A DNA stretch of 64,000 nucleotides from an uncultured Cellulophaga sp. (GTDB taxonomy: Bacteria > Bacteroidota > Bacteroidia > Flavobacteriales > Flavobacteriaceae), in the NCBI GenBank assembly GCA_947492955.1, contig CANLOV010000006.1, positions 186,001 through 250,000 of the forward strand. Direction: 5' to 3'. The translations under genes were made by a program, and so were the position numbers. Shown one piece after another: positions 50,824 through 59,735 of this stretch; position 1 is the first letter of the stretch; the number at the start of each line of letters is the position of its first letter. The notes under the pieces were generated by a model. The model ran no database searches. It had not been told where the DNA came from and saw nothing but the letters and a program-made list of their open reading frames with translations.

Positions 50824-52143
50824 TTATGGGGTACAACTGGTAAAATTGGGTAGGTCTGTTGGGCTTAAACCAGTATTATCGCTAAAACTCGTACATGAGG
50901 TAACATTACTTACATCCCAACCAGAGATATCTTGGTTAAAGGATGTAGCTCCTGAGAACATACTCCACATATTAGTAACATTACTTACATCCCAAGCAGA
51001 GATATCTTGGTTAAAACTTGTAGCTCCATCGAACATAAAACCCATATTTGTTACTTTACTTACATCCCAATCAGAGATATCTTGATTAAAGGATGTTGCT
51101 CCTGAGAACATTGCACTAAGATCAATAACATTACTTATATCCCAATCAGAGATATCTTGGTTAAAACTTGTGGCAATTTCAAACATACCAAACATATCAG
51201 TAACATTACTCACATCCCAAGTAGAGATATCTTGGTTAAAGGATGTTGCTCCTGAGAGCATTACAGACATATTGGCAACATTACTTACATCCCAAGTAGA
51301 GATATCTTGGTTAAAATTTGTGGCATCAAAGAACATTGCAGTCATATCAGTAACATTACTTACATCCCAAGTAGAGATATCTTGGTTAAAACTTCTAGCT
51401 TCCCTAAACATACCAGCCATATTGGTAACCAATGAGATATCAGGAATATCTGTTGTATTCAGCTTTAGGTTAGAGCATCCTAAAAAAGCATTCTCCATAC
51501 TTTCCCATTTAATAGTTCCCCATTGGGTAACTTCTAATAGTTTTTTAGCATTATCAACGCTACGATACGAACTAATAGCTGGGAATTTTCCTGAGATTTT
51601 TATTATATGCTCGCCTGCTGTAGTATAGCTATGTGTAGCATCTGTGGTTTGGTTTGTTGCAACAGTACCATCTCCCCAATCTATAGTGTAATTATATGTA
51701 TTGGAAGTGTTAGTAGCTATAGTTATAGTTTCATTTGCTGTAGTAGTTTGCCAAGTGGTTATAAAAGGACGTTCTTCTATTACATCGTCTATATTTATGG
51801 TTATTATGGCTTTGGCACTTAACTCACCATCAGAGACTTCTACTGCTATTATATGGGTAGTTGCTGTTTCAAAATCTAAATTTTTACCCTCAACTAAACT
51901 TAATTCTCCTGTATTATTTATTTTAAATAAATCGTTGCTATTGGTAGTAATGGTAAACGTAAGTTCGTTTTCATCGGTAGCTACTACAGTAGCAAAGGGT
52001 GTGTTACTAGCAATATTTTCTGTAACTGTAAATGTTTGGTCTGCTACTATTGGTGCTATATTTGCTGGGGCATCGTCTTTTTTGCAAGATATTATTGCTA
52101 TAATTATAAAAAGTGATATTAATTTTAGAAGTGTCTTTTTCAT
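50824..52143 (-). CDS. Surface lipoprotein with cadherin-like, PKD-like and seven DUF285/BspA repeats
   Basis: A 439-residue paralogue of the neighbouring genes. It has the same signal peptide and CKKDDAPAN anchor, then a cadherin-like module with one changed residue group (TVTENIASNTPF). The PKD-like module includes SNTYNYTIDWGDGTVATNQT and AGEHIIKISGKFPAISSYRS; the last part (YRSVDNAKK) differs from the other two copies, which have IVIPTSEREK. Seven 25-residue repeats follow (motif FNQDISTWDVSNVTDM), then the common cap. The local difference inside an otherwise near-identical module suggests segmental exchange. Second gene of the array. Confidence 0.88.
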   Translation of the reverse strand: MKKTLLKLISLFIIIAIISCKKDDAPANIAPIVADQTFTVTENIASNTPFATVVATDENELTFTITTNSNDLFKINNTGELSLVEGKNLDFETATTHIIAVEVSDGELSAKAIITINIDDVIEERPFITTWQTTTANETITIATNTSNTYNYTIDWGDGTVATNQTTDATHSYTTAGEHIIKISGKFPAISSYRSVDNAKKLLEVTQWGTIKWESMENAFLGCSNLKLNTTDIPDISLVTNMAGMFREARSFNQDISTWDVSNVTDMTAMFFDATNFNQDISTWDVSNVANMSVMLSGATSFNQDISTWDVSNVTDMFGMFEIATSFNQDISDWDISNVIDLSAMFSGATSFNQDISDWDVSKVTNMGFMFDGATSFNQDISAWDVSNVTNMWSMFSGATSFNQDISGWDVSNVTSCTSFSDNTGLSPTDLPNFTSCTP

Positions 52144-52188
52144 GTTTATTTAAAATTTAACAACATATTTAGTTTGTTTTTATATGCG

Positions 52189-53499
52189 TTATGGGGTACA
52201 ACTGGTAAAATTGGGTAGATCTGTTGGACTTAAACCAGTATTATCGCTAAAACGCCCACATGAGGTAACATTACTTACATCCCAAGAAGAGATATCTTGA
52301 TTAAAAGGTCCAGCACCCTCAAACATTCTTGACATACTAACAACATTACTCACATCCCAAATAGAGATATCTTGATTAAACCTTTCAGCTTCCCGAAACA
52401 TACTTTCCATATTAGTTACCTTACTTACATTCCAAGCAGAGATATCTTGGTTAAAACTTATAGCTTCTGAGAACATTCCCCCCATATCAGTTACCTTACT
52501 TACGTCCCAAGCAGAGATATCTTGGTTAAACCTTTTAGCTTGCCAAAACATTCTTTCCATATCAGTAACATTACTTACATCCCAAGTAGAGATATCTTGA
52601 TTAAAACTTGTGGCTCCAAAGAACATACGAGACATATCGGTAACATTACTCACATCCCAAGCAGAGAGATTTTGGTTAAATGATCTAGCATATTCAAACA
52701 TACTTTCCATATCAGAAACATTACTCACATCCCAAGTAGAGATATCTTGGTTAAAACTTGTAGCTTCTGAGAACATACCAGCCATATTGGTAACTAATGA
52801 TAAATCAGGAATATCTGTTGTATTCAGCTTTAGGTTAGAGCATTCTCTAAAAGCATCAAACATACTTTCCCATTTAATAGTTCCCCATTGGGTTAGCTCT
52901 AATAGTTTTTCTCTTTCACTAGTAGGTATTACAATATGAGGGTATACTCCAGAAATTTTAATGGTATGCTTTCCGGCCATTGTGTACCTATGAGTAGCTT
53001 CTGTGGTTTGGTTTGTAGTAACAGTACCATCTCCCCAATCTATAGTGTAATTATATGTATTGGAAGGGTTAGTAGCTATAGTTATAGTTTCATTTGCTGT
53101 AGTTTGCCAAATGGTTATAAAAGGACGTTCTTCTATTACATCGTCTATATTTATGGTTATTATGGCTTTGGCACTTAACTCACCATCAGATACTTCTACT
53201 GCTATTATATGGGTAGTTGCTGTTTCAAAATCTAAATTTTTACCCTCAACTAAACTTAATTCTCCTGTATTATTTATTGTAAATAAATCGTTGCTATTGG
53301 TAGTAATGGTAAACGTAAGTTCGTTTTCATCTGTAGCTACTACAGTAGCAAAGGGTGTGTTACTAGCAATATCTTCTGCTACACTAAAGGTTTGGTCTAC
53401 TACTACTGGGGCTATATTTGCTGGGGCATCGTCTTTTTTGCAAGATATTATTGCTATAATTATAAAAAGTGATACTAATTTTAGAAGTGTTTTTTTCAT
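52189..53499 (-). CDS. Surface lipoprotein with cadherin-like, PKD-like and seven DUF285/BspA repeats (first in array)
   Basis: A 436-residue paralogue. N-terminus MKKTLLKLVSLFIIIAIISC then KKDDAPANIAPVVVDQTFS, cadherin-like, then a PKD-like module one residue shorter (WQTTANET). Seven repeats with more variable faces (YARSFNQNLSAWDVSNVT, QAKRFNQDISAWDVSKVT, EAERFNQDISIWDVSNVV), then the shared cap. It is nearest the regulatory region at 53500-53776 and divergent from the first hybrid kinase. It probably carries the main promoter of the array, although no clean TAnnTTTG box was found. Confidence 0.88.
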   Translation of the reverse strand: MKKTLLKLVSLFIIIAIISCKKDDAPANIAPVVVDQTFSVAEDIASNTPFATVVATDENELTFTITTNSNDLFTINNTGELSLVEGKNLDFETATTHIIAVEVSDGELSAKAIITINIDDVIEERPFITIWQTTANETITIATNPSNTYNYTIDWGDGTVTTNQTTEATHRYTMAGKHTIKISGVYPHIVIPTSEREKLLELTQWGTIKWESMFDAFRECSNLKLNTTDIPDLSLVTNMAGMFSEATSFNQDISTWDVSNVSDMESMFEYARSFNQNLSAWDVSNVTDMSRMFFGATSFNQDISTWDVSNVTDMERMFWQAKRFNQDISAWDVSKVTDMGGMFSEAISFNQDISAWNVSKVTNMESMFREAERFNQDISIWDVSNVVSMSRMFEGAGPFNQDISSWDVSNVTSCGRFSDNTGLSPTDLPNFTSCTP

Positions 53500-53600
53500 A
53501 ATATCTTAATTTTTATTTTTTTAATAATTGTTTTTCTAGGATATTATGTACTCTGTTTATTGTATGTAATCGCGATGCTAATATAGAATAGAGCCTATAT

Positions 53601-53707
53601 CAATAATTAGTCAACAGAACTCACAAATCAATCAATTTCAATATTTTACTGTTTTTTAATGTTTTTATAGCACAAATCAATCAATCGATATCACAAATTG
53701 GTCAAAT
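53601..53707. promoter_or_regulatory. Regularly spaced direct repeats between the lipoprotein array and the hybrid kinases
   Basis: CACAAATCAATCAAT occurs exactly at 53622-53636 and 53671-53685. A related CACAAATTGGTCAAAT is at 53692-53707 and a weaker CAATAATTAGTCAAC at 53601-53615. The TCAA cores lie at 53611, 53632, 53681 and 53702. They form two pairs, each spaced 21 bp, with the pairs 70 bp apart. Spacing of two helical turns suits a dimeric AraC-type protein. The region is the only long gap (277 bp) between the divergent array and sensor genes. No other gene is seen in it. Confidence 0.6.
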
Positions 53708-53776
53708 AGAGAAAGGCTTAATTAAAAAAAAGAAAAAACATCGAGGTTTGTAGATGTAAACACATATGTCTACTAT

Positions 53777-55855
53777 ATGAAAAATACTATATTATTAAAA
53801 TTTATAGCTGTATGTAATAGCTTAATTAATTTAGGAAGTAAAAAAAATGACTCGCTTACGCAACTAAAACGTATAAGACTATTAAACATCTTTTGTTTAG
53901 TATGGCATATTAGAACATTGTTAGAATGGATCGAAGATTTTTTTATTCCTGGAAAAACAATCCTGGCCTCTCTATTTGATGTTCTCATAATGCTTTTTGT
54001 TGTAATTACAATACAATTGTTACAATACAAAAGAAAATTTATTGCTGCTCGTTTATGCTTTGTTTTATCTATTATGCTTCTTGTTTTCCTCTATGCAAAT
54101 TTTATATATACGCAAGAGCTATTAGAGTATTATTTTCTATTAGTTCCAGGAACAGCTTTAATTTTTATAGATAATAAAAAAATTAACTTTAGTATTGTTT
54201 CATTAGCATTTCTTCTAATGCTTATTCCTAATTATTATTATAATCATTATCCAGATGGATCATTTAGTGATCTTAGTATAATTTTTTTATTCTTTGGAGT
54301 TTTTATCATGATTAACTATTTTAAAAACTTAAATTCAAAAAACGAAAAAGCCCTAGAAGAAAAAACAGAGGAGCTTAAAAATATAAATACTTTTCAATCT
54401 CAATTTTTTATTAATATTTCTCATGAAATACGTACGCCTATTACACTTATAAACGGGCAAATAGAAAGGTTACCAGCAAGCTCTAAAGGAGAAAGTTTAC
54501 TCATTAAAAAAGCTCTAAACGAACAGGTGTACAAAATAACACAGTTGGTAAATGATGTTTTAGACTTAGCCAAAATAGAATCTTCAACTTTTACTATAAA
54601 CAAACAACCTTTAAATTTTTCTGTGCTTATAGATAATTTACACACAAATTTTTTGCCTTTATTTAAACAAAAAAATATCTTATTTACTATAACAAAAAAT
54701 AACAAAGATTACTATACAAAAGGTAACCTACCCTATTTAGAAAAAGCAATTACAAACATTATAATTAATGCTTTAAAATACACCCATAAAGGTGGTAGTG
54801 TTACCCTCTCTGTAACAAAAAACAATAAAGAAGTAATAGTGAATATAAAAGATTCTGGCATAGGGATAGAGAATAAAAATTTAAATAAAATATTTAACAG
54901 GTTTTTCCAAATAGATACTAAAGAAAATAGTGCCGGCGGCACAGGCATAGGACTGGCATTTACTAAAGAAATAATTACTTTACACAATGGTAGAATAACG
55001 GTTAAGAGTAAAATAAATGAAGGCAGTAACTTTAGAATAAAACTTCCCTTAATAAAAGGCATTACTACAAACGAAAAAAAACTAATAGATAATGCAACGC
55101 CCATAAATAACATTAAACAAACTAACATTAATTTTAATAAAGATTCTGCTATACTTTTAGTTGATGATCATAAAGAAATGCGTTCTTATTTAAAACGCAC
55201 TTTAGGATACCATAACTATATTGAAGCAAATAATGGAGCAGAGGCATTACAAAAATTAAAGGAAAATAAAATTGGTTTAATAATTACAGATTATATGATG
55301 CCAAAAATGGATGGTTTAAAATTTGTAAAAGAATTAAAAACAGAAAATTATGATATTCCTATTGTAATGCTAACCGCCAGAGGAGACACACAAAGTAAAT
55401 TAGATGTATTACGCTTAGGAATAGACGACTACTTAAGAAAACCCTTTAACAGTGAAGAATTAATAATTAAAATTAAACATATATTAAAAAATCATAAAGA
55501 AAAGAGCAATTATATAGAAGAAAATTTAGCTACAACTAACACAAGTAATGATGAAAATATTTTAGATAAAATTGAAAAATATGTAACAAGTAATTCATCT
55601 AACAGTAATTTAAACCAAAATGATATCACAGCTTTTTTACAACTATCTCAAAGCTCATTATACCGAAAAATAAAAACAAAAACAGGTTTAACTCCCAATG
55701 AATTTATTACGGAAATAAAATTACAAAAGGCAAGACAAACACTAGAAAAGTACCCTAATACAACTGCAAAACAACTTGCAAAAGAAGTTGGTTTTAAACA
55801 TAGCAATTATTTTTCTAAACTATATACCTCTAGGTTTGGAGTAAAACCAAAATAA
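53777..55855 (+). CDS. Hybrid sensor kinase/response regulator with AraC-type HTH (one-protein two-component system)
   Basis: A 692-residue membrane regulator. Six hydrophobic segments (~35-185) form a membrane sensor domain without a large periplasmic part. A short coiled coil (EKALEEKTEELKNIN) leads to HisKA with phospho-acceptor His216 (FFINISHEIRTP). HATPase_c follows (NIIINALKYT, DSGIGIENK, GTGIGLAF). The REC domain has acceptor Asp505 (LIITDYMMPKMDGL), VMLTARGD and a Lys in YLRKPFN. The end is an AraC-type HTH (LSQSSLYRKIKTKTGLTPNE, then LAKEVGFKHSNYFSKLYTSR). All catalytic residues appear intact. Being divergent from the lipoprotein array and next to the repeats at 53601-53707, it is the likely regulator of that array. 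Confidence 0.92.
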   Translation: MKNTILLKFIAVCNSLINLGSKKNDSLTQLKRIRLLNIFCLVWHIRTLLEWIEDFFIPGKTILASLFDVLIMLFVVITIQLLQYKRKFIAARLCFVLSIMLLVFLYANFIYTQELLEYYFLLVPGTALIFIDNKKINFSIVSLAFLLMLIPNYYYNHYPDGSFSDLSIIFLFFGVFIMINYFKNLNSKNEKALEEKTEELKNINTFQSQFFINISHEIRTPITLINGQIERLPASSKGESLLIKKALNEQVYKITQLVNDVLDLAKIESSTFTINKQPLNFSVLIDNLHTNFLPLFKQKNILFTITKNNKDYYTKGNLPYLEKAITNIIINALKYTHKGGSVTLSVTKNNKEVIVNIKDSGIGIENKNLNKIFNRFFQIDTKENSAGGTGIGLAFTKEIITLHNGRITVKSKINEGSNFRIKLPLIKGITTNEKKLIDNATPINNIKQTNINFNKDSAILLVDDHKEMRSYLKRTLGYHNYIEANNGAEALQKLKENKIGLIITDYMMPKMDGLKFVKELKTENYDIPIVMLTARGDTQSKLDVLRLGIDDYLRKPFNSEELIIKIKHILKNHKEKSNYIEENLATTNTSNDENILDKIEKYVTSNSSNSNLNQNDITAFLQLSQSSLYRKIKTKTGLTPNEFITEIKLQKARQTLEKYPNTTAKQLAKEVGFKHSNYFSKLYTSRFGVKPK

Positions 55856-55928
55856 CCAATTTCACAAAAATTAAACTTACATTTATAGACGTATTTTTTT
55901 ATATATCTTTATTAAATAATGTTAGTAA

Positions 55929-57983
55929 ATGAATTTTAATACTTCTAAAAACAATAAAATAGTACCTAAAAACATAAAAGAAAAAAGAGCTACTATTTTT
56001 AATAAATTTTGTTTTCTATGGTACGGAGCTGCTACTTTTCTTATTCTAGGCAGAGCATATAAGTATAAAATTTTTATAGATTTAGATATTGCCATGCACT
56101 TATTATTTTGCAGTGTAATTGCTATTTTACAGGTTATACATTATAAAGGTTACAGACAAACTGCTTATATTTTATTTAATCTTTGCCTTATTATAGCTAT
56201 TTATGCTTTTTGCAACTTTATGATGCCTGGTAAAATGCGCGAATTTTATTTTCTTTTGTGCCCCCCTATAACTTTAGTTTTTATTGATAAAAAAATACTT
56301 AAATACCTTTTAGTTGTTATTGCATTTTTATGTTTTACCATACCTAATTTAATATACCATTATTACGATTTTTGGAGTTTTAATGATCCTACACAATCTT
56401 TATTATTTTTTAGTATATACTTTATTGTTAATTATTTTAAAAAAATAAACTTTAAAAATGAGCTTGCTTTAGAACAAAAAACAGAAGAATTAAAAAATAT
56501 AAATGATTTTCAATCTCAGTTTTTTATTAATATTTCTCATGAAATTAGAACTCCGTTAACCCTTATAAAAGGCTACCTAACCGATTTAAAGGAATTAAAA
56601 AACATTAAAAGCCAAGCTATTGAAAAAAAATTAGAGGATCAAACTAATAAAATTAATTATTTAGTAAATGATGTTATAGATTTAGCAAAAATAGAAAGCT
56701 CTAAGTTTAAAATAAATACTAGTCCTATAAAAATTTCTACTATAATAAGAGAAGTATTTATAAATTTTGAATCTCTTTTTGCCCAAAAAAAAATAAACTT
56801 TAAACTAAAATGTAATAGTAATTCTGTAATCCTTGCTGACCAAAAATACCTAGAAAGAGCCTTAGAAAATATTTTAACTAATGCCTTAAAATATACTAAC
56901 ACCAATGGTTTTGTAGATATATGCGTAAATACAGAAAATACCAACATCATTATAAGTATAAATGATACTGGTATAGGAATATCCGAAAAAGATACTCAAA
57001 AAATATTTAAAAGATTTTACCAAGCCAGTAATACTATTAATAAAACAGGAGGAAGCGGAGTAGGTCTTGCTTTTACTAAAGAAATAATAAAATTACACAA
57101 AGGGGCTATAAGCGTAAAAAGTAAAAAAAACAAAGGAAGTTCTTTTCTAATAACATTACCAGTAACACACCAAAAAATTGATACTAATTTAAATGCGAGT
57201 ATAGTAACAAATAATGATGAAACCTATAACAAAACAAGCTTAATAAAAAGTGACTGTTCTATTTTAATTGTAGATGATACTACAGAAATGAGACTATACT
57301 TAAAACGTATTTTAAAAAAATATAAATGTATTGAAGCTGAAAACGGCGTTGAAGCACTAGAGATATTAAAAAAACAACCCGTAGATTTTATTATAACAGA
57401 TTATATGATGCCGCATATGAATGGGTATGAATTTATAAAAAAATTAAAACAAAAAAAAGATACCACTCCAATACTAATGCTTACTGCAAGAGGTGATACT
57501 AAAAGTAAATTAGATGTTCTTAAACTGGGGATTGATGACTATATTCAAAAACCTTTTGATCAAAAAGAATTATACTTAAGAATAGAAAATGGCATAAAAA
57601 ACTATCAGAATAGAAAACAATATTTAGAAAACAATAATGTATCCACAACTGAAATAGAAGAAAATATATCTTACATATCTAAAATAAAAAAATTTATAGA
57701 CCATAATTGTAACAAAACAGACTTTAACCAAGCAAATATCTGTGATAACTTTCACCTTTCTCAAAGTTCATTATACAGAAAAATAAAAAGTGAAACAGGC
57801 TTATCTCCAAACAATTTAATTAACGAAATAAAGCTACAAAAAGCAAGAAAAATAATTGATAACAATCCAAATATGTCGTTAAAACAATTATCCTTAGAAA
57901 TGGGATTTTCTAATAGTTTTTATTTTTCAAAACTATTTACAACTCGTTTCGGATACAAACCTACTAATAAAAGTAGTAAATAA
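55929..57983 (+). CDS. Second hybrid sensor kinase/AraC-type regulator, paralogue of the preceding gene
   Basis: A 684-residue protein with the same architecture: six TM segments (~30-170), coiled coil ALEQKTEELKNIN, HisKA with His204 (NISHEIRTPLTLIKG), HATPase_c (NILTNALKYTN, DTGIGISEK, GGSGVGLAFTKE), REC with Asp491 (FIITDYMMPHMNGYEF) and a C-terminal HTH (LSQSSLYRKIKSETGLSPNN, then EMGFSNSFYFSKLFTTR). It begins 73 bp after its paralogue, so it arose by tandem duplication. Its tail runs TNKSSK beyond the point where the first paralogue stops (KPK). Those extra codons fall in the direct repeat shared with 45719-45734 and may have been added at the recombination junction. Confidence 0.92.
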   Translation: MNFNTSKNNKIVPKNIKEKRATIFNKFCFLWYGAATFLILGRAYKYKIFIDLDIAMHLLFCSVIAILQVIHYKGYRQTAYILFNLCLIIAIYAFCNFMMPGKMREFYFLLCPPITLVFIDKKILKYLLVVIAFLCFTIPNLIYHYYDFWSFNDPTQSLLFFSIYFIVNYFKKINFKNELALEQKTEELKNINDFQSQFFINISHEIRTPLTLIKGYLTDLKELKNIKSQAIEKKLEDQTNKINYLVNDVIDLAKIESSKFKINTSPIKISTIIREVFINFESLFAQKKINFKLKCNSNSVILADQKYLERALENILTNALKYTNTNGFVDICVNTENTNIIISINDTGIGISEKDTQKIFKRFYQASNTINKTGGSGVGLAFTKEIIKLHKGAISVKSKKNKGSSFLITLPVTHQKIDTNLNASIVTNNDETYNKTSLIKSDCSILIVDDTTEMRLYLKRILKKYKCIEAENGVEALEILKKQPVDFIITDYMMPHMNGYEFIKKLKQKKDTTPILMLTARGDTKSKLDVLKLGIDDYIQKPFDQKELYLRIENGIKNYQNRKQYLENNNVSTTEIEENISYISKIKKFIDHNCNKTDFNQANICDNFHLSQSSLYRKIKSETGLSPNNLINEIKLQKARKIIDNNPNMSLKQLSLEMGFSNSFYFSKLFTTRFGYKPTNKSSK

Positions 57984-58051
57984 ATTAATCTATGATTTAC
58001 TTATGCTTCTTCCTCCTCAACAACAGGACTCTCAGGGACTGCAAATAAATC
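57969..58051 (+). repeat. Right copy of the imperfect direct repeat flanking the accessory island
   Basis: Contains AAAAGTAGTAAATAAA at 57969-57984 (end of the second kinase gene) and 58015-58051 (3' end of nnr), matching 45719-45734 and 45767-45803. The overlap with two gene ends in both places and the similar internal spacing are what distinguish it from chance. Confidence 0.6.
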
Positions 58052-59542
58052 TAAATACGCACCTCCAATAAAGTCAATAATATCGCTAGCTATTAATGCC
58101 TGATAACCACTTTTTTCTACTGCAATATCTCCACTTTTTCCATGTAAATAAACACCAAAAATAGCCGCTTTTAAAGGCTCATAACCTTGCGCTATTAACC
58201 CTGTAATAATTCCTGTAAGAACATCTCCGCTACCAGCTGTTGCCATTCCAGGATTTCCTGTTGTATTTACATAGCCTACACCATTATAAACAACAATTGT
58301 ATTAGCTCCTTTTATTATTAAAACACAGTTGTACTCTTTAGAAAATTTCTTTGCCTTATCTAACTTATCAAAATCGTTTTTCCAACTACCAATTAGTCTT
58401 TCTAGTTCTTTTGGATGTGGTGTTAAAACTGTTTGAGCTGGTAGTTTTTTTAGTAATTCTTTATTTTCAGCTAAAATATTTAATCCATCAGCATCTATAA
58501 CCAAAGGAGTTTTATTTTTCTTTATAAAAGAAGCAAATGCTTTTTGGGTAATTGCATCTGTTCCTAATCCTACCCCAATACCTATTACCGTTGGCTCAAT
58601 GTTGTACGTTATTTTAGAAATAATATTATCATTAGCGTCTGTTAGTACCATTAACTCTGGTAAACCAGTCTGCAAAGGAATATAACCACATTTTGGCACA
58701 TAAGAAGTTACTAAACCACTACCTATTTTTAAACAAGCCTTAGTTGCCAAGCTTACTGCCCCTATTTTACCATAACTACCTCCTACAATTAAAGCATGCC
58801 CATAAGTTCCCTTGTGTGTAAATTTCTCTCTAGGAATATAAAAAGGCAACACTTCGTTCTTTCCTATAAGCTCATAAGCACTTTGCGCATTCATTAAATA
58901 TTCTACATCTAAACCAATATCTAACACTTCCCATTGGTTACTATAAATTCCTGTTTCTGGAAGGAAAAAAATTAATTTAGGTGCCTGAAAACTTAACACA
59001 TAATTAGAATTTATAATTGCTTCTTTATTTTCTGGAAGCTTATCTATAAATAAGCCAGATGGCATATCTACAGATAATATAAATGCCTGACTTTGATTTA
59101 AATACTTAATTATTTCTGCAACCCAATTATCAGGAGTTCTATTTAAACCTATACCAAAAATAGCATCAACAATAATATCATCTTTATGTATTTGTGGTAG
59201 TTCTTTTTCATTATTTAAAAAATGAGGCCAAATTTTACGATCTTTTAATCTATCTAAATTCAGTAAAAAATCTTGCGAACGTTTTTCGCTATAATTTACT
59301 ACATAAACTTCTATATTATATCCATGTTCTTGTAAATGTCTTGCCAAAGCAATACCATCTCCCCCATTATTTCCTATACCACAAAACAAATGAATTTTTA
59401 CTTGCGCACCCTGCATTCTTAAATGCATCCAATTAAAAATCTGTGTTGCAGCTCTTTCCATTAAATCGCTAGATTTAATTCCTTGCTTTTCAATTGTAAA
59501 TTTATCAGCTTCGTATATCTGTTCGGCAGTAAAAATCTTCAT
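58001..59542 (-). CDS. nnr: Bifunctional NAD(P)H-hydrate epimerase / ADP-dependent dehydratase
   Basis: Repairs hydrated NADH and NADPH. It is 513 aa and two enzymes in one chain. NnrE epimerase (1-~215) has MERAATQIFNWM, GIGNNGGDGIALARHL and VDAIFGIGLNR. NnrD dehydratase (~235-500, ribokinase fold) has GTYGHALIVGGSYGKIGAVS, VIDADGLNIL, LTPHPKELERL, LIIKGANTIV and NPGMATAGSGDVLTGIITGL. The short acidic tail VPESPVVEEEEA is duplicated as a remnant at 45747-45839. It is convergent with the second hybrid kinase (18-bp gap) and divergent from the thr operon. Confidence 0.94.
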   Translation of the reverse strand: MKIFTAEQIYEADKFTIEKQGIKSSDLMERAATQIFNWMHLRMQGAQVKIHLFCGIGNNGGDGIALARHLQEHGYNIEVYVVNYSEKRSQDFLLNLDRLKDRKIWPHFLNNEKELPQIHKDDIIVDAIFGIGLNRTPDNWVAEIIKYLNQSQAFILSVDMPSGLFIDKLPENKEAIINSNYVLSFQAPKLIFFLPETGIYSNQWEVLDIGLDVEYLMNAQSAYELIGKNEVLPFYIPREKFTHKGTYGHALIVGGSYGKIGAVSLATKACLKIGSGLVTSYVPKCGYIPLQTGLPELMVLTDANDNIISKITYNIEPTVIGIGVGLGTDAITQKAFASFIKKNKTPLVIDADGLNILAENKELLKKLPAQTVLTPHPKELERLIGSWKNDFDKLDKAKKFSKEYNCVLIIKGANTIVVYNGVGYVNTTGNPGMATAGSGDVLTGIITGLIAQGYEPLKAAIFGVYLHGKSGDIAVEKSGYQALIASDIIDFIGGAYLDLFAVPESPVVEEEEA

Positions 59543-59595
59543 TCAATAAAAATATTTGGTAATTGCTGTTTTTTTGGTAAAAATAACAGGAAACA

Positions 59596-59626
59596 TTTGA
59601 TTAAGAAGCCAAAAATACTAAATTTG
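59596..59626 (+). promoter_or_regulatory. Promoter of the thr operon
   Basis: TTTG (59596-59599), exactly 19 bp, then TAAATTTG (59619-59626), an almost ideal Bacteroidota -33/-7 promoter. It lies 16 bp upstream of the leader-peptide ATG at 59643 and 181 bp upstream of the thrA ATG. Confidence 0.75.
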
Positions 59627-59642
59627 GAACTTTATTAGAGAA

Positions 59643-59735
59643 ATGCATATTTACAATACAGACATATATACTAATATTACTACTTTCTTCAATGGCTGTG
59701 CTACAACTACGGCTACTATTACCCCATTGGGGTAA
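59643..59735 (+). CDS. thrL: Threonine-rich leader peptide of the thr operon
   Basis: A 30-codon ORF, ATG 59643 to TAA 59733-59735, reading MHIYNTDIYTNITT then FFNGCATTTATITPLG. Nine of 30 residues are Thr, with a run ACA ACT ACG GCT ACT ATT ACC near the end, and four are Ile. Leader peptides rich in Thr and Ile codons control thrABC in enterobacteria by ribosome stalling. Here the ORF sits just behind a good promoter and ahead of thrA, so the same kind of control is inferred. Its own stop codon lies inside the hairpin at 59712-59740. Confidence 0.7.
   Translation: MHIYNTDIYTNITTFFNGCATTTATITPLG

Larger units (their letters stand above)
48508..53499 (-). repeat. Tandem array of four lipoprotein genes with near-identical 45-bp spacers
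   Basis: Four genes in the same orientation share their first ~110 codons. The first three also share PKD-like, DUF285 and last-20-codon segments. The spacers at 49201-49245, 50779-50823 and 52144-52188 are each exactly 45 bp and differ at one or two positions only. Inside the three long genes a 75-bp (25-residue) repeat occurs 10, 7 and 7 times. This points to recent tandem duplication plus exchange between copies. Confidence 0.9.

Noticed and set aside
49280-53000. CRISPR-like appearance of regularly spaced near-identical segments
   Set aside because: The period is 75 bp with no separate spacers, and the sequence is coding on the minus strand (25-residue protein repeats). No cas genes are present.
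45734-58000. Integrative element with its own integrase or conjugation genes
   Set aside because: Every coding region between the flanking repeats was examined, and no recombinase, relaxase, replication or conjugation gene was seen. Only the repeat structure suggests mobility.
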